Shown here in pieces: positions 1 through 10,552 of a DNA stretch of 64,000 nt. The DNA is from Sphagnum magellanicum. Lineage: Eukaryota > Streptophyta > Sphagnopsida > Sphagnales > Sphagnaceae. Within the stretch, counting starts at the first letter, position 1. The number at the start of each line of letters is the position of its first letter. Below the pieces are notes generated by a model that was not told the origin of the DNA, made no database searches, and was given only the letters and a program-made list of their open reading frames with translations. Location of the stretch: contig CM038917.1 of NCBI GenBank assembly GCA_021904315.1, positions 9,532,041 to 9,596,040 on the forward strand. The letters are read 5' to 3'. Position numbers and translations under genes: made by a program.

Positions 1-2
1 TG

Positions 3-1013
3 TAATCTTTGGAGTCAACTTTGCAATGCGAAAAATTGGGGTTCGTAATCGATCAAAAAAACTTTGTGGATTCAGACAAGGAGGAGGAGGAGGGACCTAT
101 GCCGAGCAATAATATGTCAAAACCACTGAACAAACAACAAATTCATGCTTTCAGGGAAACTCAAGTCCTATGCATTGCAAAGTGGCAAGAGTATGTTTCC
201 AATATATGAGACCTTCCAGCATTAGAAGGAGGAGTTTTTTCATTACATACATTAAAAGATGAAGCTTAGAAGGAGTTCGAAAAGGTTAAAGGCCAAGTTG
301 AGTATCGTTTGATGCTTATTGCATTAGGAGAAGCAAAGTTGTTTCGATTACAATCGCAATTTGATGCCCACATTTTGAATGTCTGTACGCTTCGCTTTGA
401 GAATAGTTTTGCAAAAGTGATTGGAGTGGCTCTTGTTGAACAAGGGTTCGTGCAAAGGAAATTTGATTTGCAGTTGTGCTTTGTTAAAAATTTTAAAGAT
501 TTGTCCGAGATAAGGGAGGATGAGCACAACAGATTATGGGCCAAGCAGGTGTCAAGTGAAGATGCATGTTATTTTACATCGATGAAGTTTCATACATGGA
601 AGCAACACAAGGTCGCACTTTCTGTCTAAGTCCAAGCAATGATGATCGGGAATTAGCGTCGGACTTTAACCCCATAGCCATTATCTTTCTTGGGTTTGGA
701 CAATGAAGATTATCTTGACCACCCTTCTTTAGTAGTAATGAAAATTTGCCCATTTTGTCAGAAACTTTTAAAGCCTGCTTGGGATGTAAAATTATCTTCT
801 TGCCAACACTCTTATCATTTTTGGTCTGCATTAAATCATTTTTCCACTTCTATTAAGTGTTTGCTTGAAAGGTGTGGGCAAGAAATGCATCCAAATTGGT
901 GGTTACTTTCAAGAGTGAAGAAACCATGTGTTGGTGAAGAAGCGATGTTAGGAAACGATTGGACCACAATAACTCTTAGTTTCCTCCAGTTTGATGGTGA
1001 GTTTCAGTTATAA
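3..1013 (+). pseudogene. Decayed protein-coding frame with a RING-like Cys/His cluster
   Basis: One reading frame runs through the whole interval and is broken only by in-frame stops at 3-5 (TAA), 207-209 (TGA), 267-269 (TAG), 627-629 (TAA), 654-656 (TAG) and 675-677 (TAG), ending at 1011-1013. Between the stops the translation looks like real protein: an acidic Glu run near 80-90, a charged helical stretch at 240-560, and at 735-900 the Cys/His series CPFC...CQH...H...C...C, which resembles a RING or related zinc finger. Every stop could come from a CAA, CAG or CGA codon (or TGG) by one transition, the usual mark of methylated-cytosine decay. There is no ATG at the upstream edge, so the frame probably began before the window or in an earlier exon. 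I do not recognise the family; it may be a retired gene or an uncharacterised transposon ORF. Confidence 0.4.
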
Positions 1014-1639
1014 TCTCCCCATCTTGATTGTTGTTTCTCTTGTGTTTATTATTGTTAAATAATCATGATTTAGGGTTTAAAGTTTCAATTTGCAAAAGTT
1101 GAACAGCCTGAAAAACATGTCTTCAATTTTTGAACAAATCATTACAAGTTTCCAAAATCTATCCATTGATTTGCGTATAAGTCAAATGTCCATGGTTACA
1201 CTAAATCTTCATAAATCCATGTGAAGATTATCCACTTACAATTTGTGCTTGTAGCTCACAAGAGCCATGAACATGTTGATAATCCATGTTGTCATTCAAG
1301 ACCTTTTTCAGTTTTATAAGTTTGCAAAAGTCATTAAAGGGTTGTCCCACATGATCACGAGTATTTAATGAATTCCTATATGGAATCCCATATGTCATTG
1401 AAACATTTCCAAATTATATTTGTTATTTTCCCCATAGCCAGATGTGTTGGGGTAGTTAATAAAAACTTTTATGTAATTGTAGCATCGTACATCTTGAATC
1501 CCACAAGTTGTTAATAGTCAGTAGAACCTTGAGTTGGTCCAAGCATTTTACATTTGAGTTATGTATGTTGATAGACACTCAATTTTTGATGTATTCTAAA
1601 CATGCTTTACATCATGTTCATGACAATCACTAAAACCTT

Positions 1640-2335
1640 TATGGAGTCCAAGTATAATCCATCTTTGGTCCTTTGGGGGGGGGGGGGGGGGGGGGGGATT
1701 ACTAAAATCCATGTAATTCTAGGTTCAGTCTTTTTTTGGGGGGAAAGTCACTTGTGGTCCATGTAATTCCATCTTGAATCCAATGTTTATTATGCAAAGT
1801 CATCAAAGTTTTATTGAAATCCATTTGATTTTAACTTCAGTCCCTTCTTTTTCCAAAAGTCACTTATGGTCCATGTAATTTCATTTTGAAAACCATCTTT
1901 ACTTTGCAAAGCCATTGAAACTCTATTGAATGCCATGTAATTCCAATTTCAATCCCTTCTTTTGCTGAAAATCATTTGTTGTCAATGTAATTCCATCTTG
2001 AATCCCATATTTATTCTACAAAGTCACTAAAATTCTATTAAGTCCATGTAATTTTAGTTCCAATCCCTTCTTTTGTTAAACATCACTTGTTGTCCATGTA
2101 ATTCCATGTTTATTATGCAAGGTCACTAAATTTTTATTGAAGTCCATGTAATTCCAATTCCAGTCCCTTCTTTTGCCAAAAATCATTTGTAATTTATGTA
2201 ATTCCATTTTGAATTCCATTTTAAATCCCATGTTTATGATGCAAAGTCATTAAAACTCTATTGAAATTCATTTATGTTTAGTTTTAATCCCCCCCTTTTT
2301 TTTAAGTCACAAAATCCTTGCTATAGTCCATGTGG
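1640..2335. repeat. Diverged tandem repeat, unit about 110 bp
   Basis: About six imperfect copies follow one another, starting near 1644, 1756, 1869, 1983, 2093 and 2197. Each contains the phrase TCCATGTAATTCCATCTTGA, then a segment like TTTATTATGCAAAGTCA, then CAATCCCTTCTTTTGCCAAA. The phrase TCCATGTAATTCC appears twice per unit, so the unit may have arisen from a half-length ancestor. Copies are roughly 75-85% alike by eye with small indels, which indicates an old minisatellite. A G homopolymer interrupts the first unit. Confidence 0.7.
1675..1697 (+). repeat. Poly-G run, 23 bases
   Basis: An uninterrupted run of 23 G lies inside the first unit of the 110-bp tandem repeat. It is the shortest of three long G/C homopolymers in the window. 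The true length is uncertain because such runs are hard to sequence. Confidence 0.85.
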
Positions 2336-3116
2336 TTCCCAATGGCACTATAATTTCTCATCCCCAATGCTTTTACCAGCCACTACAACTTGATGAATGT
2401 CCATAACTTTTCATCTTGAAAACCCTAAAAGTCCATCCTAATCCCATGTCAATATTGAAAGCTCGTGAACCTGTCCTTAAATTGCATGTAATATAATTTT
2501 ATAACTTATCAGATTGGAACAATTTTAACTATGCAAGGTCCTTGAACAAATATTTCATATCCAAGATGAAAACAATGGAAATAGTTATTCTTCATCTTTT
2601 TGAAGAATTTTTAGATTTAAAATTGATTACAATTCTAACAGTTTAATGTAGTGATGGGCTATCCCTCAAGTGGCATGGATTTGCACTCATAGATTTTAAT
2701 TTTTATTACATAGAACACCAACCTACAATTTGGAGACTTGTTGTAAGGGTTTAAGTTATCTTGGATTCCTTAAACTAGTTAGGTTCACAAGGTCAAGTTA
2801 TATTAAAGGTCATCGGGGAAAGGCACATATATATGGATGTTGGTGCAAATTGTATGTGCATTGCAAGAGGTGTATTGTCTTTGAAATATCAAGGATATAG
2901 GCAAAAGTAGTCGATTTGGGGACATTTCCATCACAAGAAGTATGAGGCACTTATAACAAATAACATTGCATAGTTTCTTTGAAACAATAAGTTTTTCAAC
3001 AAAACATTGCCAAATGGAACATATCTATTAGTTAGCAAAAGCTTTCAAGTTGCAAAAACTCTTTTTGCAATGTGGTAATTCCATTAGAACATGGGGTTTA
3101 GAGATTGAAGTTAATC

Positions 3117-4380
3117 AAGATTTCAATATGGTTTTTTGATCAATGGTGTTATCTTGGATTTACGTTTAATTCTAATTCAACAAAAGGAGCAAGGTCTATT
3201 TTATATTGACCAAGCTTAGTATGTGAACATGAAGTTGATTAAGTATAGGTTTCAAGATGCAAGTCCAGTTGTCATACCGGTTGATCCAAATGTGAATCGT
3301 AGCTTGGAAGGTGATATGAACACATGCAAAAGGTGGTGCATTCTTGCTCAATGCAATAACGGGAAGCTTTATATTTGTTGCCAATAACAACAAGACTTGG
3401 CATATCATATGTTGTGATCATTGTTGCCTAGTTTTCAAGTTGTCCAAGGGTTTTGCATTGCGAGTGGTGAAGCAAATTTTTGAAACACCTAAAAGGAACA
3501 CCATACTTGGCCATCTATTATATATTCAATGGAGAGAAGAAAAAATTGATGATGACATAATTGCATGATGAACATGTTTCGTAAAAGATTTGGATGACAT
3601 AATTAATCATGAACATGTTTCGTAATTTTATTGAATGGACGACCAATCGTGTGGAATAGCAAAAAGCAAGCATGCGTGGCAACATCCACAACTCAAACAA
3701 AATATGCGACAGCAAGTTTGAGCACAAAAGAGATTGTTTGGGCTTGAAGGCTCATGGAAACTTTGGGTTTTGTACACATTGGAGCAACTCCTTTGTGGAT
3801 TGATAATCAAGGTTTGATCAAGTTGGTTCACAACCCTAAATTTCATAGAATAACCAAGCACATTGGTATCCAATATCATGTAATTTGAGAGGTAACATCG
3901 ACATATTGGGTCAAACGTTACCTCTTTAGTGATGTTCCACTAGTTTCTTATGTGTTCCCCAAAGGTTCCCAATTACAATCCCAAGATGTTCTTCAAGATG
4001 TTCCCAATTGCACCACACTTTATCCCCAAATATTGCCCAAAGTTGAACTTGTAGAACCTATAAAGGTGGGCCAAAGGGGAGACCTTCTATAGTTCTATTT
4101 TGGGGGAGTGCTCAATGTTTCAAAAAAATTTGTGATGGGCCAACCAAATTGACTCATTGCAAAAAGAAAAGATGAAAATGAAAATTGGTTGCACCGCCAG
4201 CTAATTAATACAAACTAACAATAAAAACTAACAACCCGTCACTAATTAATAAAAGCATGAATAAATACCCCTAGTTTGGCACAAATTGGCACCCAATAAG
4301 TAGGCCAATATTTTTGCATAATTACTTGATAGACATATGAATTGTTTGTCCAAAAATATGGATTGAAATTCATTTATGAC
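3117..4380 (+). mobile_element. Ty1/copia retrotransposon remnant (RT end, RNase H, 3' end)
   Basis: Translating the plus strand with frame changes gives the order typical of the 3' half of a copia polyprotein. Around 3340-3560 a segment with SFIFVANN, then RVVKQIF, then ILGHLLYIQW corresponds to the end of RT and the connection region. Around 3635-3890 is RNase H: GRPIVWNSKKQ, VATSTTQTKYATAS, LWIDNQGLIKLVHNPKFH and TKHIGIQYH. Stops and frameshifts break it, for example TGA or TAG where Trp or Arg/Glu is expected. The polyprotein tail ends near 4090 and is followed by a polypurine tract, TTTTGGGGGAGTG, near 4100-4112, so the 3' LTR should start just beyond it. I could not find the LTR end or a 5' LTR; the right boundary is a guess set by the U6 gene. 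Confidence 0.72.
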
Positions 4381-4424
4381 GCCGAGAAGGTCTGAAATTC
4401 GTTTATTATCGGGATGTTTTAAGC

Positions 4425-4431
4425 AAAAAAA
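4425..4431 (-). terminator. U6 Pol III terminator (T7)
   Basis: Seven A on the plus strand give a run of seven T at the 3' end of the U6 transcript, the normal RNA polymerase III stop. The mature 3' end overlaps this run. Confidence 0.85.
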
Positions 4432-4477
4432 TTTGGACCATTTCTCGATTTGTGCGTGTCATCCTTGCGCAGGGGCC

Positions 4478-4509
<32 letters not shown>

Positions 4510-4529
4510 TCAGATGTCTCCGAAGAGAC
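4428..4529 (-). ncRNA. U6: U6 spliceosomal snRNA
   Basis: U6 RNA is the catalytic small nuclear RNA of the major spliceosome. The minus strand reads a complete plant-like U6 of about 102 nt: 5' stem-loop GTCTCTTCGGAGAC, then GATAAAATTGGAACGATACA, the ACAGAGA box, AGATTAGCATGGCCCCTGCG, the internal stem region with AAGGATGACACGC, and AAATCGAGAAATGGTCC before the T run. The 5' stem differs from the common plant form by a paired C-to-T and G-to-A change that keeps the stem, which is evidence for selection on structure. It has an upstream TATA box and a USE-like element at Pol III spacing, so it is probably functional. It lies 2.5 kb from the first U2 gene, in the opposite orientation. Confidence 0.95.
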
Positions 4530-4551
4530 AAAGGGCGTAGGCCGCTTTCGG

Positions 4552-4593
4552 TATATATACACCGGATTAACACTTGTGCAAAGCGTATGGGTT
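4552..4593 (-). promoter_or_regulatory. U6 promoter: USE-like element and TATA box
   Basis: On the minus strand TATATATA lies at 4559-4552, which is -30 to -23 relative to the U6 start at 4529. An upstream sequence element-like AACCCATACG lies at 4593-4584; the plant consensus is RTCCCACATCG, so the match is partial. The gap between them is 24 bp, which fits the shorter spacing known to specify RNA polymerase III at plant snRNA genes. Confidence 0.7.
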
Positions 4594-6916
4594 ATATGCG
4601 GCGTCCTCCTCCCCCTTCTTGCCCTTCTTCGCCAGATCCTTCTCGTCAGCTTTTCTTCTGGATCGGTTCCGCACAAGATTTCATGGCGGCTCCGTTGGCG
4701 CTTTCGAGCACCCTGTCAGCCTGACATGCACGCCACAAAATAGTGGTCTTCACAGTTTGGATTACCATTAGTTTATAACATAATTCGGTCAAATACTGTT
4801 TGAAGGCGAACAAAGCTTTGTATCTGGAAACTCCTGGCCATAAGCAGTGCCACCATCTATCACAGCTTTTAGAAATCCTTCCATATGCATCCTGCAAAAG
4901 AAAAATGTCAGAAGTTGCGGGGAACTTGATGAAGCCGCTCAGGTCAGAACATCTGCACCAGCTCCTCATCTGCCTTGTCTGCAAAGGACCATGTGATCCA
5001 ACTATACTACTCCTAACATTCACAATATCAGCTCTACTTTGAGATATGCGCCTGACCTACTACACTGCTCATCTGGACCTTAGATCATGATCAAGCTCTC
5101 TGGAGTTGGATGGAGGAACTCAATGTGCAAGAATAAACTGTAAAAAGACTGCAGCTTTTGTATGCCCATTTTCACAAAACAGTACCAGTGCTGGAACTGC
5201 GCAGTTTCTACAGTGTGAACTCCTGAACTCAGACGTCAATCGACACGTGTCAGTTTTCTGCTGTAGTAGGCTGGGTAAATCCACATTCAACAGTCTTCAG
5301 AACTCTCACTTCTGTGAACATGCCATTGACAAGGTACGAACTCCTCATTACCTGGCTGTTGTTTTGTCTTACGGACAATAGAATTTTCCAGAGGCTGTCA
5401 TTTGCTGGTTGAACAAGTAATTAGTGTCAGGAATTAAGATGAGAGAAATAGCGGTCTTGTTGGTGCATTGCAGTGGCATGAAAGCAGATAAGGCAGATGC
5501 TTGGGTTTTGCTGCCGGGCTTTGCTGCCAGCAGAGAATGACATGAATGTGGGAATCGGTGTCTTACCAGGCTTGCAGAGTCCAAGGATCCAGGTAGCATA
5601 CATCGCAAACAACTGGCCCTGATGTCATCAAGCACATCAAATGCACGGTGAATGACTGCCTACAGCACCACCCAGAACGGTTTAACAAGCGCCCAGACAT
5701 CTTTTACTCAAAGAATTACATTGCACCTTTCAGAGGAAAAGCAAGCAAAGAACAAAATGCAGAAGCACAAAGACATACTTGTTGCTGTTCCAAAAAGCAT
5801 CTACAACAATCTGTTGTACGGGATTGCAATTGGACAGACGGTGCAGTCGAGCTCAAAAGCCCCCTCCACATGAATCCTTTAGAGAGTGTCAGAGGGAACA
5901 AATACATTTGTGTCTCCTCGATCGCCTCACACAAGAGCGATCTAGTGCAGTAAAGCTTTACATTAGGAACTAGCTGCAAGCAACGAAAAAATATTGCTTT
6001 CGATCCACCTTCTTGAGCATGACTCTGCATTTGTTGTGTACACAATTGCCTTCAGGTATGCTAGTAAAGGGTTAGAAGGTTAGAACTGGGTCTTCCACAT
6101 GATGGTTCAGCCTGTATAGAATTGATAGAAGAACATCACAGCAATTTAGCAGAACGAACTCGAACGATGTACGTTACTCCTTACATAGCCGCTCTGCTAA
6201 GCCTTTCTTCTCAGGATTCAGTCAGTGACGATCATCCAGGGGCACTGTCATTTCCAGGCAAAAAGGTACAATGCAGGCTAATGAAGAGTTTAGCGATGTT
6301 AGTCTTGGAACAAAACCAGATATTGTGATTGAGGTGTGACGAAAGAGATGCCGGAGGCTAGGGTTCCTGTATAGAACAACAAGATGACCTTAGATTCTGT
6401 TCCGTTCAAAAAGATACCACCCAAGCTTTCAAGAACAGTTTAGTGAAGAAAAGCCTGTCCCACCACCATAATCCATCAGTCTCAATTCCAGCTTAGAAAA
6501 TCTCACAGCTGGTTCTATAACAAAGATCTCACTTTCTCTCGGTTCAACCAGAAGTACTTGTGGCTAGTCAGGTGATCGGGAAAGAGGGTTGCCCAAGTGT
6601 AAACAGAGAGGAATGAAGACAGCAGGTTACCACCCCGACCGGGGTGCTGGTGCATTATCATTGCAAAAGCAACCATTTGCTCGAGTATTGACAAAAGCAA
6701 TCATAAATATAATTGCAATGAAAACCTGCACAAAACTCGGTCCAAAGTTGGCGAGGCACTCTGTTGGATCTAGGCACTGTTAAGAGGACCATTTCCATTT
6801 TCCTGCTGGTGGGGGGGCAGATCGCATATCGGAGAACTGCAGACAGGGACAGTAACAGAACCCTGATGAATCCTAAACCAAGAGCAAAGAGGGGGAAGCA
6901 AGCACATGTGTTTTAA

Positions 6917-6960
6917 ATCCCATATTTGTTGCCGAAAGAGTAGCATTGGCAGAGTATATA
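6917..6960 (+). promoter_or_regulatory. U2 gene 1 promoter: USE and TATA
   Basis: ATCCCATATTTG at 6917-6928 resembles the plant snRNA upstream sequence element and is a weaker match than in gene 2. TATATA lies at 6955-6960, 27-32 bp before the RNA start. The flanking GCCGAAAGAGTAGCATTGG between the two elements is conserved in gene 2. Confidence 0.75.
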
Positions 6961-6986
6961 ACCCCCCGGCCGCCGGCTCAAATTTC

Positions 6987-7182
6987 ATACCTTTCTCGGC
7001 CTTTTGGCTAAGATCAAGTGTAGTATCTGTTCTTATCAGTTTAATATCTGATACGAGGCTCATCGAGCCTCATGATATTAATCTAATTTTTCTCGGGGGC
7101 GGGGCCGTCCGGTAGCTTGCTACCTGGCCCCGCGCGCGTCGCCCTGGTCTTGCACTGCTTCCTAGGCTGGCACACCCCTCCC
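6987..7182 (+). ncRNA. U2: U2 spliceosomal snRNA, gene 1
   Basis: U2 RNA pairs with the intron branch point in the major spliceosome. The sequence starts with the canonical ATACCTTTCTCGGCC, then TTTTGGCTAAGATCAAGTG, the branch-point recognition segment GTAGTATCTG, stem II (TTATCAGTTTAATATCTGAT) and stem IIb (GAGGCTCATCGAGCCTC). The Sm-binding site AATTTTT is at 7085-7092, followed by a GC-rich stem III and stem-loop IV ending GGCTGGCACACCCCTCC. The length of about 196 nt is normal for plants. A USE and TATA lie upstream and a 3'-box-like signal downstream, so it is probably transcribed by Pol II. It differs from gene 2 at about five positions, all outside the conserved 5' half. Confidence 0.95.
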
Positions 7183-7199
7183 CTGCGGGGGATCCAGAC

Positions 7200-7206
7200 A
7201 ATGAAA
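7200..7206 (+). terminator. U2 gene 1 3'-box-like element
   Basis: AATGAAA follows the RNA end after a CA. The plant snRNA 3'-end box is CA(N)AGTNNAA, so this is a one-mismatch match. It lies at exactly the same offset as the corresponding AATTCAA of gene 2. Confidence 0.45.
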
Positions 7207-9789
7207 CTCGGATTTTAAAAATTTAGTAAAGCTGCTTTCCGGTCATGGCTTGGATGAGGTTGGACCGTGGCGAAGTCTTGTCTGTGGGAAATGACGCGCG
7301 CGAATCTGAGTTTTTCATTCGAATTAGGGTTTTTGGGTGTTTATTGGATGATGGGGTTGTTACGTTGGAGCAAAGTCGTGCATCTTGAAAAGGGTTACAG
7401 GAAAGGCAAGTACTTATTTGATCATCGGCAAAATCCTTGCACATTGACAGATAATATTTGTGCGACTTCAGTATGGTTAGTTGCAACTCTTAATGTCCAC
7501 AAACTCATTTTGGACGTCTGTAGTTCTTTGGCCAAATTTGGACTCATTTTATGCAAAGCTCATGTGCTGCCACTGCTGGCAGCTTTTGAATCCCTGATTT
7601 GTTTTCGCGCTTTCTAGCCTTCAACAATGATTTGTTTTGGAACAATTTTGTTGTGCACAGGCATTATCATGATCCGTTTGTGATTTTTTTGTTGCTGACG
7701 AATCAGCCATAACAAGAGCAGAAATCGGTGGTGGTTCCATCAGATCGCTACCTCCGGTGGGGGGCTTGTTTGTTTGCACCATGATCTCTCCTGCCAGCAT
7801 CTATCTATTTCTAAGCAAGTTTATCACATCAAGATCATCCCAAACCAGTGCCTCCCACTGTGCTCTTCTTGGTGCCACTGGAAAGCCCTCTCCATGAGAA
7901 GGGTGGACCAAGGTCGTTCTCCGATGTTTAGACTTTAGACCTACAGTGCAAGAGTTATTGAACATCGAACGATTTTGTCAGTGCAAATTCAATAAAACTA
8001 AAACTACAATTTTTGGGGCAATTGGGGTGTTGGAAAGTGCTCTATGAGTAAAGATTTTACAGGGGTAATTTCATCATTTTTAGACCGAAGGTGCAGTAAT
8101 CTTTGTCATTGCAAATTCCATAAAAGTTCGACAAAATCAAAACTCAATATCTCTCATGGCAAACCCAGCTACTTAAATGCAACATATTATTTGCCCTTGT
8201 CTCCAATACCTACTAGTAGACAATCCGACACTTACAAAAGACAATTATCATCCGAGCCTCCTCAATTTACGCCTTTGTTTGTAGTTTCAGGATGGTCATT
8301 CGGAATTCAAAGTTCTTGACAATTACTTCGTAACCTCATTCAGTCAAATACTGTTTGTATCTAGAAACTCCAGGCCATAAGCAATGCCACCATCTATTAC
8401 AGCTTTTAGCAATCCTTCCGTATGCATTCTGCAAAAGAAAAATGTCAGAAGTCCGGGAGAACTTGATGAAGTCGCTCAGGTCAGAATACCTGCACTAGCT
8501 CCTCATCTGCCTCGTCTGCAAAGGACCATTTGATCCAACTATACTACTCCTAATATTCACAATATCAGCTCTGGCTTGAGAAAGGAGCCTGACGAACTAC
8601 ACCGCTCATTTGGCCCTTAGATCGTGATCAAGCTCTCTGGAGTTGGATGGAGGAACTCAATGTGCAAGAATAAACTGTAAAAAGACTGCAGCTTTTCTAT
8701 GCCCATTTTCACAAAAACAGTACCAGTGCTTGAACTGCGCAGTCACTGCACCGTAAACTCCTGAACTCAGAAGTCAATCAACACGTGTCAGTTTTCCGCT
8801 GTAGTTCGGCTGGGTGAATCCATGTTCACCAGTCTTGAGAACCCCTCCTTACCTGGCATTTGTTTTGTCTTACATACGACAGAATTTTGCGGAGGCTGTC
8901 AGTTTCTCGTTGGACAAGTAACTCGTGTGAGGAATTAAGATGAGAGAAATAGTAGTCTTGTTGGTGCATTGCATTTCGTTGCCAGCAGAGAATGTCATGA
9001 ATGTGGGAACCAGTGTCTTACCAGGCTAGCAGAGTTCAAGGCTTCTTTTTGTGTGGGCAGGCTACATATGGCCTTTAAATTCCCCTCCTCAAAACCCAAA
9101 ACATTCACTTCCCTACTGGATCTAAAACCCACCCTCGGCTGAGAATTCACTCCAGAATAGGAGGCTGAGAAACCTTAGCGCCAGCAACTGCACTAGTACC
9201 GGTTACATAATACCTATGCAATCTGTAGTGTCACCTTCAATGTGTTATTGGGGAGTACTTACCTCTGCAATCAATCTTATGCTATACAGCCATATTATTA
9301 TACAAACTCGTTATCTAGAGCTCAAGATCCAAGGTTTGCCCGTCCCTGCGCACCAACACAATGGTAAATTGACCTATTCAATAATAATTGCTGGGCTAGG
9401 GCCAAGATTTCTCAAATCGGGATGCAGTCTGCAACAAATGCAGGATATGGTGAAATCAATTGTGTGACTTCGTCATAAGCAGATGTGGCTTGTTGCTGTG
9501 AAATATCATCACCTTGAACAGGCAACGCCAAGGTTTTCTTGAGCAGCTCCAACCCAATGGGCTGAACTACAAGGAAGAGCAACAACGGAGGAGCCTATCA
9601 ATCAAGTTGCACTGCAGCAAGCTCAATATTTCCTGGGATCGCCGTGACTGCAGAGCCTATTTCGTGACATATATGGTGGGGAAACATGAGGAACACCATC
9701 GCTAGGGAAAAGCCCTGCAAGAGTCACCAATGATAAACCGTTGGACTGAGGTCAGTGAGTGCAACCTCGATCAGGACCACTGCGCATGG

Positions 9790-10040
9790 CATACGTGACC
9801 TGGTCTACCGGGTGGAAAGGCATCTCAACAAACACCTGAGTGTCAGTTGGAAAGAGATTCAACTCAAGAAGGTTTTGGATGTCGCTGAGTCCCACCCACT
9901 TAGGAAAGGACAAGTGCCTTGTGGGTGAGATCTCTTGCAGATCTTTTGCCGATGAGGTTGAAATCCCCCAAACCCTGAAGGACTTTGGGAACCGAACTCC
10001 TCACAGCTCCTCGCAACCACATCCAACTTTTAAAAAGGCC
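9790..10040 (-). pseudogene. Possible leucine-rich-repeat fragment (weak)
   Basis: In one minus-strand frame the translation includes KVGCGCEEL, a stop, FPKSFRVWGISTSSAKDLQE, and FPKWVGLSDIQNLLELNLF. The last phrase fits an LxxLxxLxL leucine-rich pattern like the C-terminal repeats of plant NLR resistance proteins. No NB-ARC motif is present nearby and the frame is broken by a TGA, so at most this is a small relic. It falls in the part of duplication copy 2 that copy 1 lacks. Confidence 0.2.
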
Positions 10041-10262
10041 ATTGCATCATGCCGGGCTCGCAAGAAAAGCCTTCAGGATGGCTCGTAGCGTGTCCGTCCA
10101 TTCGGAGCACGACCCTTTACACTGCCATGATCAATCCGCTGCGGGGCCTACTGGCGCGCGCACAGCGATCATACGCAGGAAAATTCTGGAGAATCGAGGT
10201 ACGAAGTGGAAAGCACAAAGCAAACGAAGAGCAAAGAGGAGCAAGCAAGCAAATGTGGGTTA

Positions 10263-10306
10263 ATCCCATATCGGTTGCCGAAAGAGTGGCATTGGCGGGG
10301 TATATA
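10263..10306 (+). promoter_or_regulatory. U2 gene 2 promoter: USE and TATA
   Basis: ATCCCATATCG at 10263-10273 matches the plant upstream sequence element RTCCCACATCG at 10 of 11 positions. TATATA lies at 10301-10306, again 27-32 bp before the RNA start. The match is better than in gene 1, so this copy may be the more active one. Confidence 0.82.
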
Positions 10307-10332
10307 GTCCCCCGGCCATCTGCAATCAGTTC

Positions 10333-10528
10333 ATACCTTTCTCGGCCTTTTGGCTAAGATCAAGTGTAGTATCTGTTCTTATCAGTTTAATATCTGATAC
10401 GAGGCTCATCGAGCCTCATGATATTAATCTAATTTTTTTCGGGGGCGGGGCCGTCCGGTAGCTTGCTACCTGGCCCCGCGCGCGCCGCCTTGGTCTTGCA
10501 CTACTTCTTAGGCTGGCACACCCCTCCC
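10333..10528 (+). ncRNA. U2: U2 spliceosomal snRNA, gene 2
   Basis: This is the same 196-nt U2 structure as gene 1, starting exactly 3,346 bp downstream. The 5' half with the branch-point recognition segment GTAGTA is identical. The Sm site is AATTTTTTT, and stem III uses the same GGGGCGGGGCC...GGCCCCGC pairing. Differences from gene 1 (TCTCG/TTTCG, GCGTCGCC/GCGCCGCC, CCTGG/CTTGG, ACTGCT/ACTACT, TCCTAGG/TCTTAGG) are all C/T or G/A transitions. Promoter and 3' box are present, so it is probably functional. Confidence 0.95.
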
Positions 10529-10545
10529 CTGCGGGGGATCCAAAT

Positions 10546-10552
10546 AATTCAA
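10546..10552 (+). terminator. U2 gene 2 3'-box-like element
   Basis: AATTCAA lies at the same distance from the RNA end as in gene 1 and matches the plant AGTNNAA 3' box with one mismatch. Its conserved placement across diverged flanks supports a function in 3'-end formation. Confidence 0.45.

Larger units (their letters stand above)
1014..3116. other. Intergenic AT-rich stretch containing a tandem repeat
   Basis: I see no coding frame or RNA gene here. The interval holds the diverged tandem array at 1640-2335, listed separately. From 2640 to 3116 the sequence may be the decayed upstream part of the copia element that follows, but I could not read convincing protein motifs from it. Confidence 0.5.
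4757..8318. repeat. Tandem segmental duplication, copy 1 (contains U2 gene 1)
   Basis: Sequence from about 4770 (TCGGTCAAATACTGTTTG) recurs from about 8335 in the same order and orientation. Shared blocks are 4770-5600 with 8335-9040, 6870-7200 with 10215-10545 (U2 and its promoter), and 7640-8130 with 11090-11580. The centres (about 5620-6870 here and 9050-10200 there) do not align by eye. Apart from U2 I see no gene in this copy; several short frames occur but none shows a recognisable domain. Boundaries are approximate. Confidence 0.85.

Noticed and set aside
5042..6870. Short plus- and minus-strand ORFs between U6 and U2 gene 1
   Set aside because: None has a domain, and frames are not conserved between the two duplication copies.
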